DNA of 64,000 nt from the NCBI GenBank assembly GCA_021794095.1, contig JAJYRN010000009.1:62001-126000 (forward strand), in the 5' to 3' direction. Positions 34,940-45,601 of the stretch are shown here, piece after piece (position 1 is the first letter of the stretch; each line of letters starts with the position of its first letter). The notes beneath the pieces were generated by a model. That model made no database searches, was not told where the DNA came from, and saw only the letters and a list, made by a program, of their open reading frames with translations. Both the position numbers and the translations under genes were made by a program. This DNA comes from Acidobacteriota bacterium (GTDB lineage: Bacteria > Acidobacteriota > Holophagae > Holophagales > Holophagaceae).

Positions 34940-36541
34940 TTACAATCGGAAGCGCTGGACCAGCCCCCGCAGGCTGTCGGCCACCCGGGAGAGATCCTCC
35001 GTGGTCCGGGTAATCTCGGACACGGTGGCGGACAGTTCCTGGGTGGCGGCGGCGTTCTGCTGCAGTTTGTCCGCCGTCTGCGCCATGAGATCGCCCACCT
35101 CGTGGTTGGCCTCATCCTGGCTGCGGCTGAGGGTGGCGACGCTGAACACCTGCTCGCCCACCTCCAGGATCCGGTCCCGGATGGAGTCGAGATGGGTCAG
35201 GGTGTTGGCCACGTTGTGGATGCCCTGGGCGACGGCGGCTTCGGTCTGGTCCGTCAGGCCCCGGATCTCGGCGGCGGCCTGGGCGCTGCGTTCCGCGAGT
35301 TTCCGGACTTCCTCGGCCACCACGGCGAAGCCCTTGCCCTGGGCCCCTGCCTTGGCCGCCTCGATGGCCGCGTTGAGACTGAGGAGGTTGGTCTGCCGCG
35401 CGATCTCCTGGATCACCTGCACGGCCTGGATGATGCGGCCCGTGGCTTCGCGAATGGCCCCCATGCCGCGCTCGGTCTCTTTGCCGGCCTCGGCGCCCGC
35501 GTCTGTGTCCTGGGCCGCGGCTTCGGTGCGGGTGGCCGTTTCGCTGGCATGCGCATCCATCTGGGCGATGTTATCGGCCAGGCGGTGGAGGGACTCCTGC
35601 ACGCCGGTTCCGGCCTGGCGCAGTTCCTCGCCGACATGGGCGGTGTCCCCCACGGTCTTGGCCATCTGTTCCGCGCTGGCGGCCAGCTGGGTGGCGCCCG
35701 AGGCGACGCTCTGGGAGGCCTCCTCCACTTCGCGGAGGGCCGTGCTCAGACGATTCACCATGCCGTTGAAGGTCCGTGCGAGTTCGCCGATCTCGTCATT
35801 CGCCCCGGCCTCGGCCCGGGTGGTGAAGTCGCCTTCGGCCACGCGCGAGATCGCCCCTCCCAGGCCGCTCAGGGGCCGGAGCATCACCCGGCGCACGAAA
35901 TAGACGATCAGGAGGCCCATCAGGATCACCGTCACGAGGCCCACGCCGGCGGCGGAAAGCTGGAAACGCCGCTCCTGGCGCATGATCGGGGCCGTGGACT
36001 GGGAGATGCCGAACACAGCCACGAAATCGCCCACCTTCCGCCCGTCGAACGCGGTCATGCCGAGGGCCTTGTGGCAGGTGATGCAGCCCTCCTGGAGCCG
36101 CCCGGGCGAGAGGATGTAGGTCCAGGGCGCCCCGTCCGGCCCAGGGTAGGTGCCCCGGTAGCTCTCCAAGCTGGGGTTGTCCTGGAAGGCCTGGATGGCC
36201 GCCCGTTCCACCCCGCCTTCGGGGCCCTGGGAGGTCTGATCCAGCGGCACCCGGTGGTAGGCCAGGCCTTCCTTCTTGCAGTAGGCCTCGGCTTCCCAGT
36301 GGAGCATGTACCGGGAATTGATGCCGATGGCCCGGAGATTGGCCTCGAAATCCTGCTGTGACCGATCCGCCTGGGCCCGCCCCACCAACAGGGTGAGGGC
36401 GACGAACAGGAGGACGAGGACCGTCCCGACGGGCAGGAAGAATTTGAGGGCGAGGCTTCGTCGGCGCACAGAGACTCCCGGGTCCAGCCCCCACTGTTTC
36501 GACAGCCGTGTGCTGGCTTCTGAATCCCAGGGCCCGGACAT
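34940..36541 (-). CDS. Methyl-accepting chemotaxis protein with a c-type heme sensor domain
   Basis: 533 residues. TM1 (about 34-54) and TM2 (197-217) flank a periplasmic DUF3365/Tll0287-like domain that contains one CITCH heme-c attachment motif (residues 153-157). HAMP follows TM2 ([19 protein letters not shown]), then the signalling domain with hairpin tip [31 protein letters not shown]-type sequence. No C-terminal receptor-modification pentapeptide is seen. Probably senses redox state, NO or a gas. A GTG 72 nt downstream, with GGGAG upstream and a more compact N-terminus, is an alternative start. Confidence 0.92.
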   Translation of the reverse strand: MSGPWDSEASTRLSKQWGLDPGVSVRRRSLALKFFLPVGTVLVLLFVALTLLVGRAQADRSQQDFEANLRAIGINSRYMLHWEAEAYCKKEGLAYHRVPLDQTSQGPEGGVERAAIQAFQDNPSLESYRGTYPGPDGAPWTYILSPGRLQEGCITCHKALGMTAFDGRKVGDFVAVFGISQSTAPIMRQERRFQLSAAGVGLVTVILMGLLIVYFVRRVMLRPLSGLGGAISRVAEGDFTTRAEAGANDEIGELARTFNGMVNRLSTALREVEEASQSVASGATQLAASAEQMAKTVGDTAHVGEELRQAGTGVQESLHRLADNIAQMDAHASETATRTEAAAQDTDAGAEAGKETERGMGAIREATGRIIQAVQVIQEIARQTNLLSLNAAIEAAKAGAQGKGFAVVAEEVRKLAERSAQAAAEIRGLTDQTEAAVAQGIHNVANTLTHLDSIRDRILEVGEQVFSVATLSRSQDEANHEVGDLMAQTADKLQQNAAATQELSATVSEITRTTEDLSRVADSLRGLVQRFRL

Positions 36542-36568
36542 CGGTCACATTCCGGATGAGAGCAGGCC

Positions 36569-38626
<2,058 letters not shown>

Positions 38627-38643
38627 CTACCCTGCGTCAGGTC

Positions 38644-38889
38644 CTACTCGGCCTTCTCGACCAGGATCACCATCCGCGTCACCACCGCCGCGAGGGCGCC
38701 CACGGCCGCGAGAATCGGCAGCAGCGCCGCGCCCACCAGGCCGATGGTCAGCGGGATCTCGATGAGGGTCTTGCCTTCTTCGGTCTTGAGGATGATCCGC
38801 CGGATGTTGCCCTGGTGAATCAGCTCCTTGATCTTGTCGAGGACTTTCCCGCCTTCGAGTTTGAATTCTTCGGTGCGTTCCCTGTCCAT
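38644..38889 (-). CDS. DUF4342 protein
   Basis: 81 residues: a charged N-terminal half (EEFKLEGGKVLDKIKELIHQGNIRRIILK, written in part) followed by one long hydrophobic segment (about 47-72, GLVGAALLPILAAVGALAAVV). This is the DUF4342 layout, in which residues bind no known cofactor. Function unknown. AAGGAGG 5 nt upstream. It starts 9 nt after the propeller-sensor gene, so both are in one operon. Confidence 0.88.
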   Translation of the reverse strand: MDRERTEEFKLEGGKVLDKIKELIHQGNIRRIILKTEEGKTLIEIPLTIGLVGAALLPILAAVGALAAVVTRMVILVEKAE

Positions 38890-38898
38890 GAAACCTCC

Positions 38899-41466
38899 TT
38901 ATCCATCGTGCCGGTGGCGGCGGGCCTCGGGAAACAGCTCCTGCGCGCAGTCGGGGCAGATGCCGTGGGTGAAGTCCGCGCTGGAATGGTCGCTGATGTA
39001 GTGTTCCAGCTGGTTCCAGTAGCCCTTGTCGTCGCGGATTTTTTTGCAGCTGGCGCAGATGGGGAGCAGGCCGGAGAGCTGCTTCACATTGGCGAGGGCC
39101 TCGGACAGCTCCTGGTTGCGGGATTGCAGTTCCCGGGTGCGCTGGGCCACTTCGGCTTCCAGTTCCGCTTTGGCCTGCGCCAGGTTTGCCAGGCGCAGCC
39201 GGAACAGGGCGTAGAGGGCCGCCAGGAGGGCGACGAGGGCGCCGGAGAGGGCCCACCAGGTTCTCCACCAGGGGGGCAGCACCGTGAAAGCCAGGGTCGC
39301 GGGGGGGCCGAAGGGGCCATCGCCCCGGGCGGTGCGCACCTCGAACCGGTAGTGGCCGCCGGGAAGGGCGGGGTAGCGGGCCGCATGGCCCCGGGTCTCC
39401 CGCCAGGCGTTCTCGAGGCCCACCAGGCGGACCTGGAACCGCAGATCCCGCTCGCGGGCGTAGGAGGGGGCCGCGAACCGGAACGACACGGTGCCCTGGC
39501 GGGAAGGGATCGGGCCCAGGGTGTCCGTCGGGAGCGCCACCGGGCGCCCGCCCACGGTCGCATCCGTGAGGAAGGAGCGGGGCGGTGCCAGGGGCAGGTC
39601 CGGGGTGTCCGCGTCGTAGCTCACCAGCCCATCGGCGGTACCGACCCAGACCTTGCCGTCCAGGACGCGCAGGGCGAGGATGGCGCAATCCTCGCTGGCC
39701 ATGCCCGCGTCCCGGCCCAGGTGGACCGGGGGGTCCAGGCCCATCAGCCCCTGATCGGTGGTGAGCCAGGTGCGTCCGTGGGGATCCACTGTCACGGCGT
39801 AGACCAGGCCCGTCCGCAGCCCATGGCCTTTGGTCAGGCGCTCCAGGATCTGGAGGTGGTTCCCCACCAGCCGGATCCGCGTGAGGCCTTCCGGTTCCTG
39901 GTAATAGAGCCAGGCGCTGCCGTCCGGCAGGAAGGCCGCGCCATAGACGGTGTAGGGTTTCAGACCGTCCCGGGCCGTGAACAGCCGCCAGTGGCCCTCG
40001 CTCCCACGGATGAGCAGGCCCGCGGTGGTGCCCACCCAGAGGCGGCCCTGGGCGTCTTCCGAGAAGGCATAGGCCCCCAGGGCCGCCGTGCCGGTGAACG
40101 CGGGGCCGGCCTCCTGGACCAGACGCCGGGAGGCGGGATCCCAGCGCAGGATGCCGGCATGGGTGCTGCCCAGCCAGATGCGCCCCTGATGATCCTGGAA
40201 CACGGTGTTCACCTGGGCGCCCAGGGGCCCCAGCGGGGCTATCACCGCCTTCGCGGCGCCGGGGCGCAGCCAGAGGGTCGGGCCCGTGGTGGTGACCATC
40301 CACAGGGTGCCCTCCCGGTCCATGGCCAGCGCCTTGATGCGGCCGCCCTCGGTGCCTGGAATGCTGGCCAGGCCCTCGGGGCCCATCCGCGCGGCGCCGT
40401 TGTCCGTGGCCGCCAGCAGCCGCCCCTGGAGATCCTGGCTGATGTACCACACCACCTCTCCGAAGGGCCCGTGCGACAGGGTGTAGTTCCGCACCTTGCC
40501 GCCACCCAGCATATGGGCCAGGGCCGGGCCCAGCACCCACAGGGTGCCTTCCCGGTCGCGGAAGACCACCCGGACCCAGCGGAAGGGGAGGCCGACCCGG
40601 GCATCCAGCAGCTCGCGCGTCTCCCCGCTGAGGTGGAGCGCGCCCGCCTGGGTGGGCAGCCAGATGGAGCCATCGGTATCCCGGAGGGTGAAGCCGCTGA
40701 CCGTCAGGCTCGCGGGCAGGAGGCTGGAGCGGTCCTGGAAGCGGGAGGCGCCCGGCGGCAACATGACGAGGTGGCGGCCCTCGCCGGTCCAGAGGCGGCC
40801 CTGGCCATCCTCCACCACCAGGACCGTGCCCTGCGGCGGCAGGCCGTCCCCCGGGCCATAGCGCCGGATGGTCCCATCGGGCAGGAAGGCCTGGATGCCC
40901 TGGGGGCCGGCCAAATACATCGCTCCGCTCTGGTCGCCCAGGGTGAGGGTGACGGCCGAGGGCATCAGGGTCTCGGGGCGCATGTGGAACTGGAGGCCCT
41001 TGCCCTGGATGTAGAGGTGCTGGCGGTCCGTGGCCCACAGGCGGCCCTGGGCGTCCAGGGCCACCAGCAGGGCAGGGGTCTTCGGTGGGACCGCGCCGAA
41101 GGCCGGACGGGTGATGCGCCCGTCCTTCAGGTGGACCAGGCCCCGCAGCGTGGCCACCCACACGCCGCCCTGGGGATCCGCCACCACCTGGTAGATGTAG
41201 GCCGACGGCAGCCCGTCGTCCAGAGACCAGTGCTGGCACCGGTGGCCTTCGTAGCGAAGCAGGCCATTCTCGGTGCCCAGCCACAGGAACCCATCCCGGT
41301 CCTGCGCCATGCAGGTGACGGCTCCGGACGGCAGCCCCTGTTCGGGCCCCAGCAGCGCGAAAGGCCGCCGGCCGCCGGCCTGGGCCGCCAGGGGCAGCAC
41401 GGAAAGGGCGCCCAGCAGGACAGCGAGGCACCCGCGGCGCAGATTCATCCAGGCGGTCATCACCAT
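38899..41466 (-). CDS. Two-component-type propeller sensor lacking kinase output
   Basis: 855 residues. Signal peptide, then some 14 WLGT-type Reg_prop beta-propeller blades (about 40-640, e.g. DGFLWLGTENGLLRY, GRIWLGSTHAGILRW), a Y_Y_Y domain (about 650-740), one TM helix (WWALSGALVALLAALYAL, near 755), a coiled coil, and a C-terminal cysteine module with CASCKKIRDDKGYWNQLE and CPDC. That module is seen at the ends of other signalling proteins but has no catalytic role known. There is no HisKA, HATPase or GGDEF. Signalling must be by partner contact. A second ATG 18 nt downstream is an alternative start. Confidence 0.88.
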   Translation of the reverse strand: MVMTAWMNLRRGCLAVLLGALSVLPLAAQAGGRRPFALLGPEQGLPSGAVTCMAQDRDGFLWLGTENGLLRYEGHRCQHWSLDDGLPSAYIYQVVADPQGGVWVATLRGLVHLKDGRITRPAFGAVPPKTPALLVALDAQGRLWATDRQHLYIQGKGLQFHMRPETLMPSAVTLTLGDQSGAMYLAGPQGIQAFLPDGTIRRYGPGDGLPPQGTVLVVEDGQGRLWTGEGRHLVMLPPGASRFQDRSSLLPASLTVSGFTLRDTDGSIWLPTQAGALHLSGETRELLDARVGLPFRWVRVVFRDREGTLWVLGPALAHMLGGGKVRNYTLSHGPFGEVVWYISQDLQGRLLAATDNGAARMGPEGLASIPGTEGGRIKALAMDREGTLWMVTTTGPTLWLRPGAAKAVIAPLGPLGAQVNTVFQDHQGRIWLGSTHAGILRWDPASRRLVQEAGPAFTGTAALGAYAFSEDAQGRLWVGTTAGLLIRGSEGHWRLFTARDGLKPYTVYGAAFLPDGSAWLYYQEPEGLTRIRLVGNHLQILERLTKGHGLRTGLVYAVTVDPHGRTWLTTDQGLMGLDPPVHLGRDAGMASEDCAILALRVLDGKVWVGTADGLVSYDADTPDLPLAPPRSFLTDATVGGRPVALPTDTLGPIPSRQGTVSFRFAAPSYARERDLRFQVRLVGLENAWRETRGHAARYPALPGGHYRFEVRTARGDGPFGPPATLAFTVLPPWWRTWWALSGALVALLAALYALFRLRLANLAQAKAELEAEVAQRTRELQSRNQELSEALANVKQLSGLLPICASCKKIRDDKGYWNQLEHYISDHSSADFTHGICPDCAQELFPEARRHRHDG

Positions 41467-41523
41467 GTGCCGTTCATCGGCGGCCGCGTCTGCGGGGATG
41501 ATTCCAGCCCGATCCGGGGCGGT

Positions 41524-41934
41524 TCAGAAGCGGATGCCCCCGTAGAGGCCGATCTGGCTCCGGGGCGCCACGCGCTTCAGGACATCCGCGGCCCAGCCGT
41601 AATCACCGCCCCGGTAGGCGAGGGGAACGACCGCTTCCACACCGATGAAGGGCCTGACCAGGGGCGCTGGGAACGCGTAGCCCACGTTGAAGCGGGCCCA
41701 GGGGGGGCCGTAGGTGGTGGTCATCACCAGGCCTTTCAGGGGTTCCGAGCGGTATTCCGGGCCTGCGCCAGAGATCATGGGGGCGCCCAGGCTTCCCACG
41801 AAAGGGGGGCTGGGCAGGGCGAGGATGGGGAAGAAGCTGCCGCTCGGAGATCCGGCGGACAAGCCCGGCTCGAGACCCTGGGCGGAGAGCGGAACCGCCA
41901 GGCAGCACCCCAAAAGCCATGCGGCTTTTTTCAT
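41524..41934 (-). CDS. Secreted hypothetical protein
   Basis: 136 residues: signal peptide MKKAAWLLGCCLAVPLSAQG, then a Gly/Pro/aromatic-rich chain with alternating hydrophobic stretches (ARFNVGYAFPAPL, FIGVEAVVPLAYRGG) ending IGLYGGIRF. A terminal aromatic Phe and amphipathic strands suggest a small outer-membrane beta-barrel or part of one. No family recognised. GGAGG 7 nt upstream of the ATG. Confidence 0.75.
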   Translation of the reverse strand: MKKAAWLLGCCLAVPLSAQGLEPGLSAGSPSGSFFPILALPSPPFVGSLGAPMISGAGPEYRSEPLKGLVMTTTYGPPWARFNVGYAFPAPLVRPFIGVEAVVPLAYRGGDYGWAADVLKRVAPRSQIGLYGGIRF

Positions 41935-42003
41935 GGTCCCTCCGCCTGTGTAGAACCCTGCGTGATGGTCAACGTCGGTTCCTGGGGGCCGGGCGTCAAG
42001 GGC

Positions 42004-42576
42004 CTACTCTGTGGGCTTCTCCCCGGGCGGTTCGGCTCCGGGAGCCGGGTCGGCGGAAGGCTCGGTAGGGCCGGCGAAGCGTTGCGCGCGAAGGTGGAAG
42101 TCGTCGGTGAAGACGCGGCGGACGGGGGGCGGCGGTTCCGCCTCCGTCCGGAGGCGTGCCCGGCGGAGGCCCCACAGGGCCCAGGCCACCGGCAGCAGGA
42201 GCAGGAAGGGGTACTGCAGCAGGAGCCGCTGCGGCGTGAGGCGGTACTGATCGGGTCGGAGGCCGTCGCTCACGGCACTGTCCAGCACCCAGATCGTCTC
42301 GCCCGGGGCCAGCTCCGCCGCCTCGGCTTTGAGCAGGGTCAGGTCGCGTTCCTGCTGGCCCTCCTTCACGGTCACCGAATCGGTGATCTGGCTCTGGGGA
42401 TCCCGGTTCACGCTCACCACCGTCACATGGGCCACGCCAGGGCCCTGCCAGTGGCAGAAGGGATTCCAGACCAGCAGAAGCACCTGCACCAGCTCCACCC
42501 AGGCCACCGCGATCACGACGCCCCACAGCGCCACCAGGGCGCTCCAGCGAAGGGTGGGACGGGCGAAGAGACGCAT
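42004..42576 (-). CDS. Two-helix membrane protein of unknown function
   Basis: 190 residues: TM1 (about 12-36, VALWGVVIAVAWVELVQVLLLVW), an extracytoplasmic domain with a QGPGVAHVTVVSV start, TM2 (about 118-138), and a cytoplasmic Pro/Glu-rich tail. No recognised domain. Has the leaderless -10 arrangement. Adjacent to but separately promoted from the hydrolase gene. Confidence 0.7.
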   Translation of the reverse strand: MRLFARPTLRWSALVALWGVVIAVAWVELVQVLLLVWNPFCHWQGPGVAHVTVVSVNRDPQSQITDSVTVKEGQQERDLTLLKAEAAELAPGETIWVLDSAVSDGLRPDQYRLTPQRLLLQYPFLLLLPVAWALWGLRRARLRTEAEPPPPVRRVFTDDFHLRAQRFAGPTEPSADPAPGAEPPGEKPTE

Positions 42577-42582
42577 GGCGGC

Positions 42583-42588
42583 AGTATC
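42583..42588 (-). promoter_or_regulatory. -10 GATACT, leaderless spacing
   Basis: Minus-strand GATACT, 6 nt before the ATG at 42576. The surrounding CTGGGATACTGC is repeated almost exactly before the hydrolase gene start at 43311. Confidence 0.45.
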
Positions 42589-42594
42589 CCAGGT

Positions 42595-43311
42595 TCACCC
42601 CTGCCCGTTGGGCGAGATCCGCCCGAGAAAATCCTGGAGGGCCAGGGCGGCAGCCTCGGGCCGGGCCTGGAGAATCCAGTGGGGCGCCTGGAGGGTGACG
42701 ATGTCGAGGCCCTTCAGGTGGGTGCGGAGGTGGCGCAGGGCCGCAGGGGGCACCACCCGGTCGTGGGCAGCCGCCAGGGCCAAGGTGGGTACCGCGATGC
42801 GCCCCAGCCGCGCCGTCTCATTCACCGCGATCACGGCCAGGAGGCGGTCGCGCAGCGTGGCTTTCGGCACCGCCGTCAGTAGGCGTCGCACGAGATCCAT
42901 CAGGGGCGGGGTGGCCCAGGAGCCCAGCAGCAGGAAGCGCACCATTCCGGCGGGCAGCCGCAGCGGTGGCAGCAGGCGCAGCAGCGTCCCGGCCCAGGCC
43001 AGGCCGGGCCGGGGGTTGCGGGCGAAGGTGCCGCAGAGCACCAGGCCCCGCAGACCCGCCGGCCGCTCCGCCGCCAGGGCGAGGGCCACCGGGCCGGAGA
43101 AGGATTCCCCCAGCAGCAGGAAGGGCCGGTCCTTCGGCAGCTGGGTGCGGGCGAAGTGGCTGCAGGCCGCGTAGGACACCAGCGCCTCGGGGTAGCGCAC
43201 CACCTGCGTGTTCCAGTCAGGCAGGGCCGCCAGGAAAGGCTCGAACATCAGGCCCGTCCCGTCCAGACCGGGCAGCAGGACCAGCAGCGGGCGTTCCTCG
43301 GGTGGGGGCAT
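42595..43311 (-). CDS. Alpha/beta hydrolase
   Basis: 238-residue alpha/beta hydrolase. Oxyanion motif LPGLDGTG near residue 16, nucleophile elbow LLGESFSGPV (GxSxG variant GESFSG), and a C-terminal AHDRVVPP Asp plus a His in LQAPHWIL complete the triad. Similar in layout to the YqjL/MenH-like group. The ATG is chosen from the leaderless -10 and the start of similarity; a longer in-frame start would overlap the deacylase gene upstream. Substrate unknown. Confidence 0.85.
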   Translation of the reverse strand: MPPPEERPLLVLLPGLDGTGLMFEPFLAALPDWNTQVVRYPEALVSYAACSHFARTQLPKDRPFLLLGESFSGPVALALAAERPAGLRGLVLCGTFARNPRPGLAWAGTLLRLLPPLRLPAGMVRFLLLGSWATPPLMDLVRRLLTAVPKATLRDRLLAVIAVNETARLGRIAVPTLALAAAHDRVVPPAALRHLRTHLKGLDIVTLQAPHWILQARPEAAALALQDFLGRISPNGQG

Positions 43312-43317
43312 GGCAGC

Positions 43318-43323
43318 AGTATC
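43318..43323 (-). promoter_or_regulatory. -10 GATACT, leaderless spacing, for the hydrolase gene
   Basis: Minus-strand GATACT, 6 nt before the ATG at 43311. Confidence 0.45.
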
Positions 43324-43357
43324 CCAGGCTCCCGCTCCGCCCGCAGGGAAAGGGCGG

Positions 43358-43813
43358 TCACATCGCCACAAGCCGCGGTTTCACCAGCCGCTCGAAGTCC
43401 TGGTAGGCCATGCGGATCAGCTCGGTGTGGGTGCCCGCGTTGAAGGCGATCTCCTTGTCCTGGGCCAGGTGGGGATCCACCAGGACCTCCAGCCCGTAGA
43501 GGTTGCCGAAGGGCGGCATGGCGCCCACCTCGCAGCCCGGGAAGTCGGCGGTGAACTCCCGCTCGTGGGTGAGTTCCGCCGTCGTGGCCCCGGCCGCCAG
43601 GCGCAGCCGCTCCAGGTCCACCTGCCGGTCAGCGGGGAGCACCGCCAGCACCGGTTTGCCATCCAGGTTCACCACCACCACCTTCGCCATCTCCTTGCCG
43701 GGGATGTGGGCGGCGCCCGCCACCGAGGTGGCGGTGAAGGCCAGGGGGTGCTTGATAACGATGTGCGGCACCCCGCTGGCGCTGAGGAATTCCTTCACAT
43801 TGGCCACGGTCAT
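43358..43813 (-). CDS. YbaK/ProX-family aminoacyl-tRNA deacylase
   Basis: 151 residues with the YbaK/aa-tRNA-synthetase-associated domain, here of the shorter ProX/YeaK type: VKEFLSASGVPHIVIKHP, KEMAKVVVVNLDGKPVLAVLPA with the catalytic Lys, and GAMPPFGNLYGLEVLVD. Such proteins hydrolyse mischarged tRNAs (Ala- or Ser-type). AAGGAGG 7 nt upstream. Second deacylase of this superfamily in the window, with ybaK. Confidence 0.9.
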   Translation of the reverse strand: MTVANVKEFLSASGVPHIVIKHPLAFTATSVAGAAHIPGKEMAKVVVVNLDGKPVLAVLPADRQVDLERLRLAAGATTAELTHEREFTADFPGCEVGAMPPFGNLYGLEVLVDPHLAQDKEIAFNAGTHTELIRMAYQDFERLVKPRLVAM

Positions 43814-43934
43814 GACGGGCCTCCTTGGGCTGCATGCGTTCCAAGGATGAGTCCGCTTATGGGTCGATGCCATCAGAGGATGAATGGTCAAAAATCGCGT
43901 TAATTGAGATGACACTGCATCTGCCTGAGGGCCG

Positions 43935-44360
43935 CTACCGGTTCTTCGACAGCAGCGCCTGGCCGACGCCCAGCATGAGCAGGAAGAGGGCGAAGGCCAG
44001 GGCATCCCGGAGCGGCAGGATCTTCCGGCCGCGCACCTCGATGCGGGTGCGCCCGGGGCGGGCGATCCAGCGGCCGTCGCGCTGGGTGGTGACGCTGAAC
44101 GCGCGGACGACCGTATCCTCCGCGGGCGCCCGGTCGCTGGTCTGGCGGTTCCCCGCCGCGTCCTCCCAGTGGAAGAAAGCCTTGGTGTCCGTGACGGGTT
44201 CATCGGCCAGCTGCACGGCAGTCCCCGGCTTGAGCACCAGCGCCATGCCCGGCAGGCTCCCCAGGAAGCCCTGCGTCTGCTGGTAGCCCGTGGCGAACAT
44301 CAGGGCCAGCACCCCGAAGGAAACCCCCAGCAGTGCGAGGATGATGCCGGTCTTTCGCAT
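43935..44360 (-). CDS. Membrane-anchored hypothetical protein
   Basis: 141 residues: TM1 (about 4-26), an extracytoplasmic part with GMALVLKPGTAVQLADEP and FSVTTQRDGRWIARPG, and TM2 near the C-terminus (about 115-135). GGAG 7 nt upstream supports the chosen ATG over two in-frame ATGs further up. No family recognised. Confidence 0.7.
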   Translation of the reverse strand: MRKTGIILALLGVSFGVLALMFATGYQQTQGFLGSLPGMALVLKPGTAVQLADEPVTDTKAFFHWEDAAGNRQTSDRAPAEDTVVRAFSVTTQRDGRWIARPGRTRIEVRGRKILPLRDALAFALFLLMLGVGQALLSKNR

Positions 44361-44538
44361 GGCGTGGCTCCGCGTGGGTGCGTCCATCCTAGCCGAAACC
44401 CCGATACACCCCCGGACCCAAAGACAGAACCCCATGCACACCGGTCCCAAGCCGATGAACACTGATCAAGCAGAACAGGTTGAAGCTCCGCTTTCCCTTC
44501 CCTGCTCTCATCCAGGGCTCACCCACGAAAGCCATTCA

Positions 44539-44610
44539 GCCGGTGATGCACGGTAATGCACGGTGATGAAAAGGCTTTGTGATCACCGTTTATCACCGTC
44601 CATCACCGGC
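44539..44610. repeat. Long imperfect hairpin of 10-bp periodic GGTGATG units
   Basis: Arms of 29 nt (44539-44567 and 44582-44610) pair at 25 positions around a 14-nt loop. Each arm is itself made of about three GTGATGCACG-type units. It lies in the 533-bp gap 44361-44893, which otherwise holds the SDR fragment at 44641 and a direct repeat. Confidence 0.75.
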
Positions 44611-44640
44611 TAATAAGGTCCTTCCTTACCCCTGGGGCCC

Positions 44641-44742
44641 TCTGGGCTGAAACCCCCTTTCAGCCACGACCTCGCCCCCCAAGCCGCCGGGCGCCTGAGA
44701 ACCCTGAGCGAATGGCTCACGGGGGTGCGGTTCGAGGGGTAG
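44641..44742 (+). pseudogene. Possible 3' fragment of a short-chain dehydrogenase
   Basis: One frame reads ...DLAPQAAGRLRTLSEWLTGVRFEG and then a TAG. The pattern RLxxLSExLTGVRF is the usual C-terminal end of many SDRs. No upstream part of the gene is present. GC-rich like the host. It would be the remains of a gene destroyed by insertion or deletion. A chance match over some 30 residues cannot be excluded. Confidence 0.35.
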
Positions 44743-44762
44743 ACAGAAAAAGCCAAAGACTG

Positions 44763-44804
44763 GAACACCGATGCACACCGATCAAAGCTGATGAACACCG
44801 ATTA
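44763..44804 (+). repeat. Left direct repeat flanking the DUF3800 module
   Basis: About 42 bp, beginning GAACACCGATG and containing ACACCGATCAAAGCTGATG. Near-identical copy in the same orientation at 46262-46303, on the other side of the DUF3800 gene pair. Confidence 0.75.
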
Positions 44805-44893
44805 GGTCCGGCCTAGTGATTGGAGGTATCGCTGCTGATGGCGGATAAGCTGAATGGACCTATCGCAGCGTAGCGTTCAGCCAGGAGCCCCGT

Positions 44894-45601
44894 GTGAGCC
44901 TTGCTTTCAATGTTTATTGCGACGAAAGCTGCCATTTGGAGCACGACGGCTCCAAGGTGATGGTGCTTGGGGCGGTGTGGTGCCCCCAGGAGAGGGTGCG
45001 CGAATTGGCGGTTCGCCTGCGGGAGATCAAAAAGGAGCACGGACTGTCCCCCGCATTCGAGCTGAAGTGGACCAAGGTTGGGCCTGCCAAGCTGCCCTAT
45101 TACCGTGAAGTGCTGGATTACTTCTTCGACGAAGCCAGCCTCCACTTTCGGGCGCTGGTCGTTCCAGACAAAAGCAGGCTGGACCATGTGGCCTACCACC
45201 AGGATCACGACACCTTCTACTACAAGATGTACTTCGATCTGCTGAAGGTGCTCTTCGATCCCAAGGCGCAGTACCAGATCTTCCTGGACATCAAGGACAC
45301 GAAGAGCCAGCACAAGGTGGATCACCTCCGAGAGGTGTTGCGCAGCGCTCATTACGACGTGCAGAAGAGCATGATCCGGAAAATCCAACAGATCCGAAGC
45401 CACGAATCGGAGCTGCTGCAATTGGCCGATCTGCTCATCGGGGCCGTGGGCTATGCCAACCGGGGATTGACCGAAAGCTCGGCGAAGCTGGCCCTCGTCA
45501 AACGGATGCAGGAACGATCCGGGTACACGCTGCTTCGGAACACCTACCTGCGCGAAGACAAGGTGAACCTGTTTGTCTGGAATGCCCGGGAGGCCCGGTG
45601 A
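44894..45601 (+). CDS. DUF3800 (RNase H-like fold) protein
   Basis: 235 residues of the DUF3800 family, often found in mobile or defence contexts. N-terminal NVYCDESCHLEHDG supplies the conserved D-E pair of an RNase H-like metal site, FLDIKDTKSQHKVDHL follows, and SHESELLQLADLLIGAVGYA gives the C-terminal acidic/Asp signature. All presumed metal ligands look intact. GTG start with GGAG upstream. Stop overlaps the start of the next gene (TGATG), so the two form a unit. Composition is less GC-rich than the neighbourhood. Nuclease activity is inferred, not established. Confidence 0.88.
   Translation: MSLAFNVYCDESCHLEHDGSKVMVLGAVWCPQERVRELAVRLREIKKEHGLSPAFELKWTKVGPAKLPYYREVLDYFFDEASLHFRALVVPDKSRLDHVAYHQDHDTFYYKMYFDLLKVLFDPKAQYQIFLDIKDTKSQHKVDHLREVLRSAHYDVQKSMIRKIQQIRSHESELLQLADLLIGAVGYANRGLTESSAKLALVKRMQERSGYTLLRNTYLREDKVNLFVWNAREAR

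Noticed and set aside
38815-42882. 1355-codon open frame antisense to five genes
   Set aside because: It spans several unrelated genes with intact motifs, ribosome sites and signal peptides on the other strand, so it is an artefact of composition.
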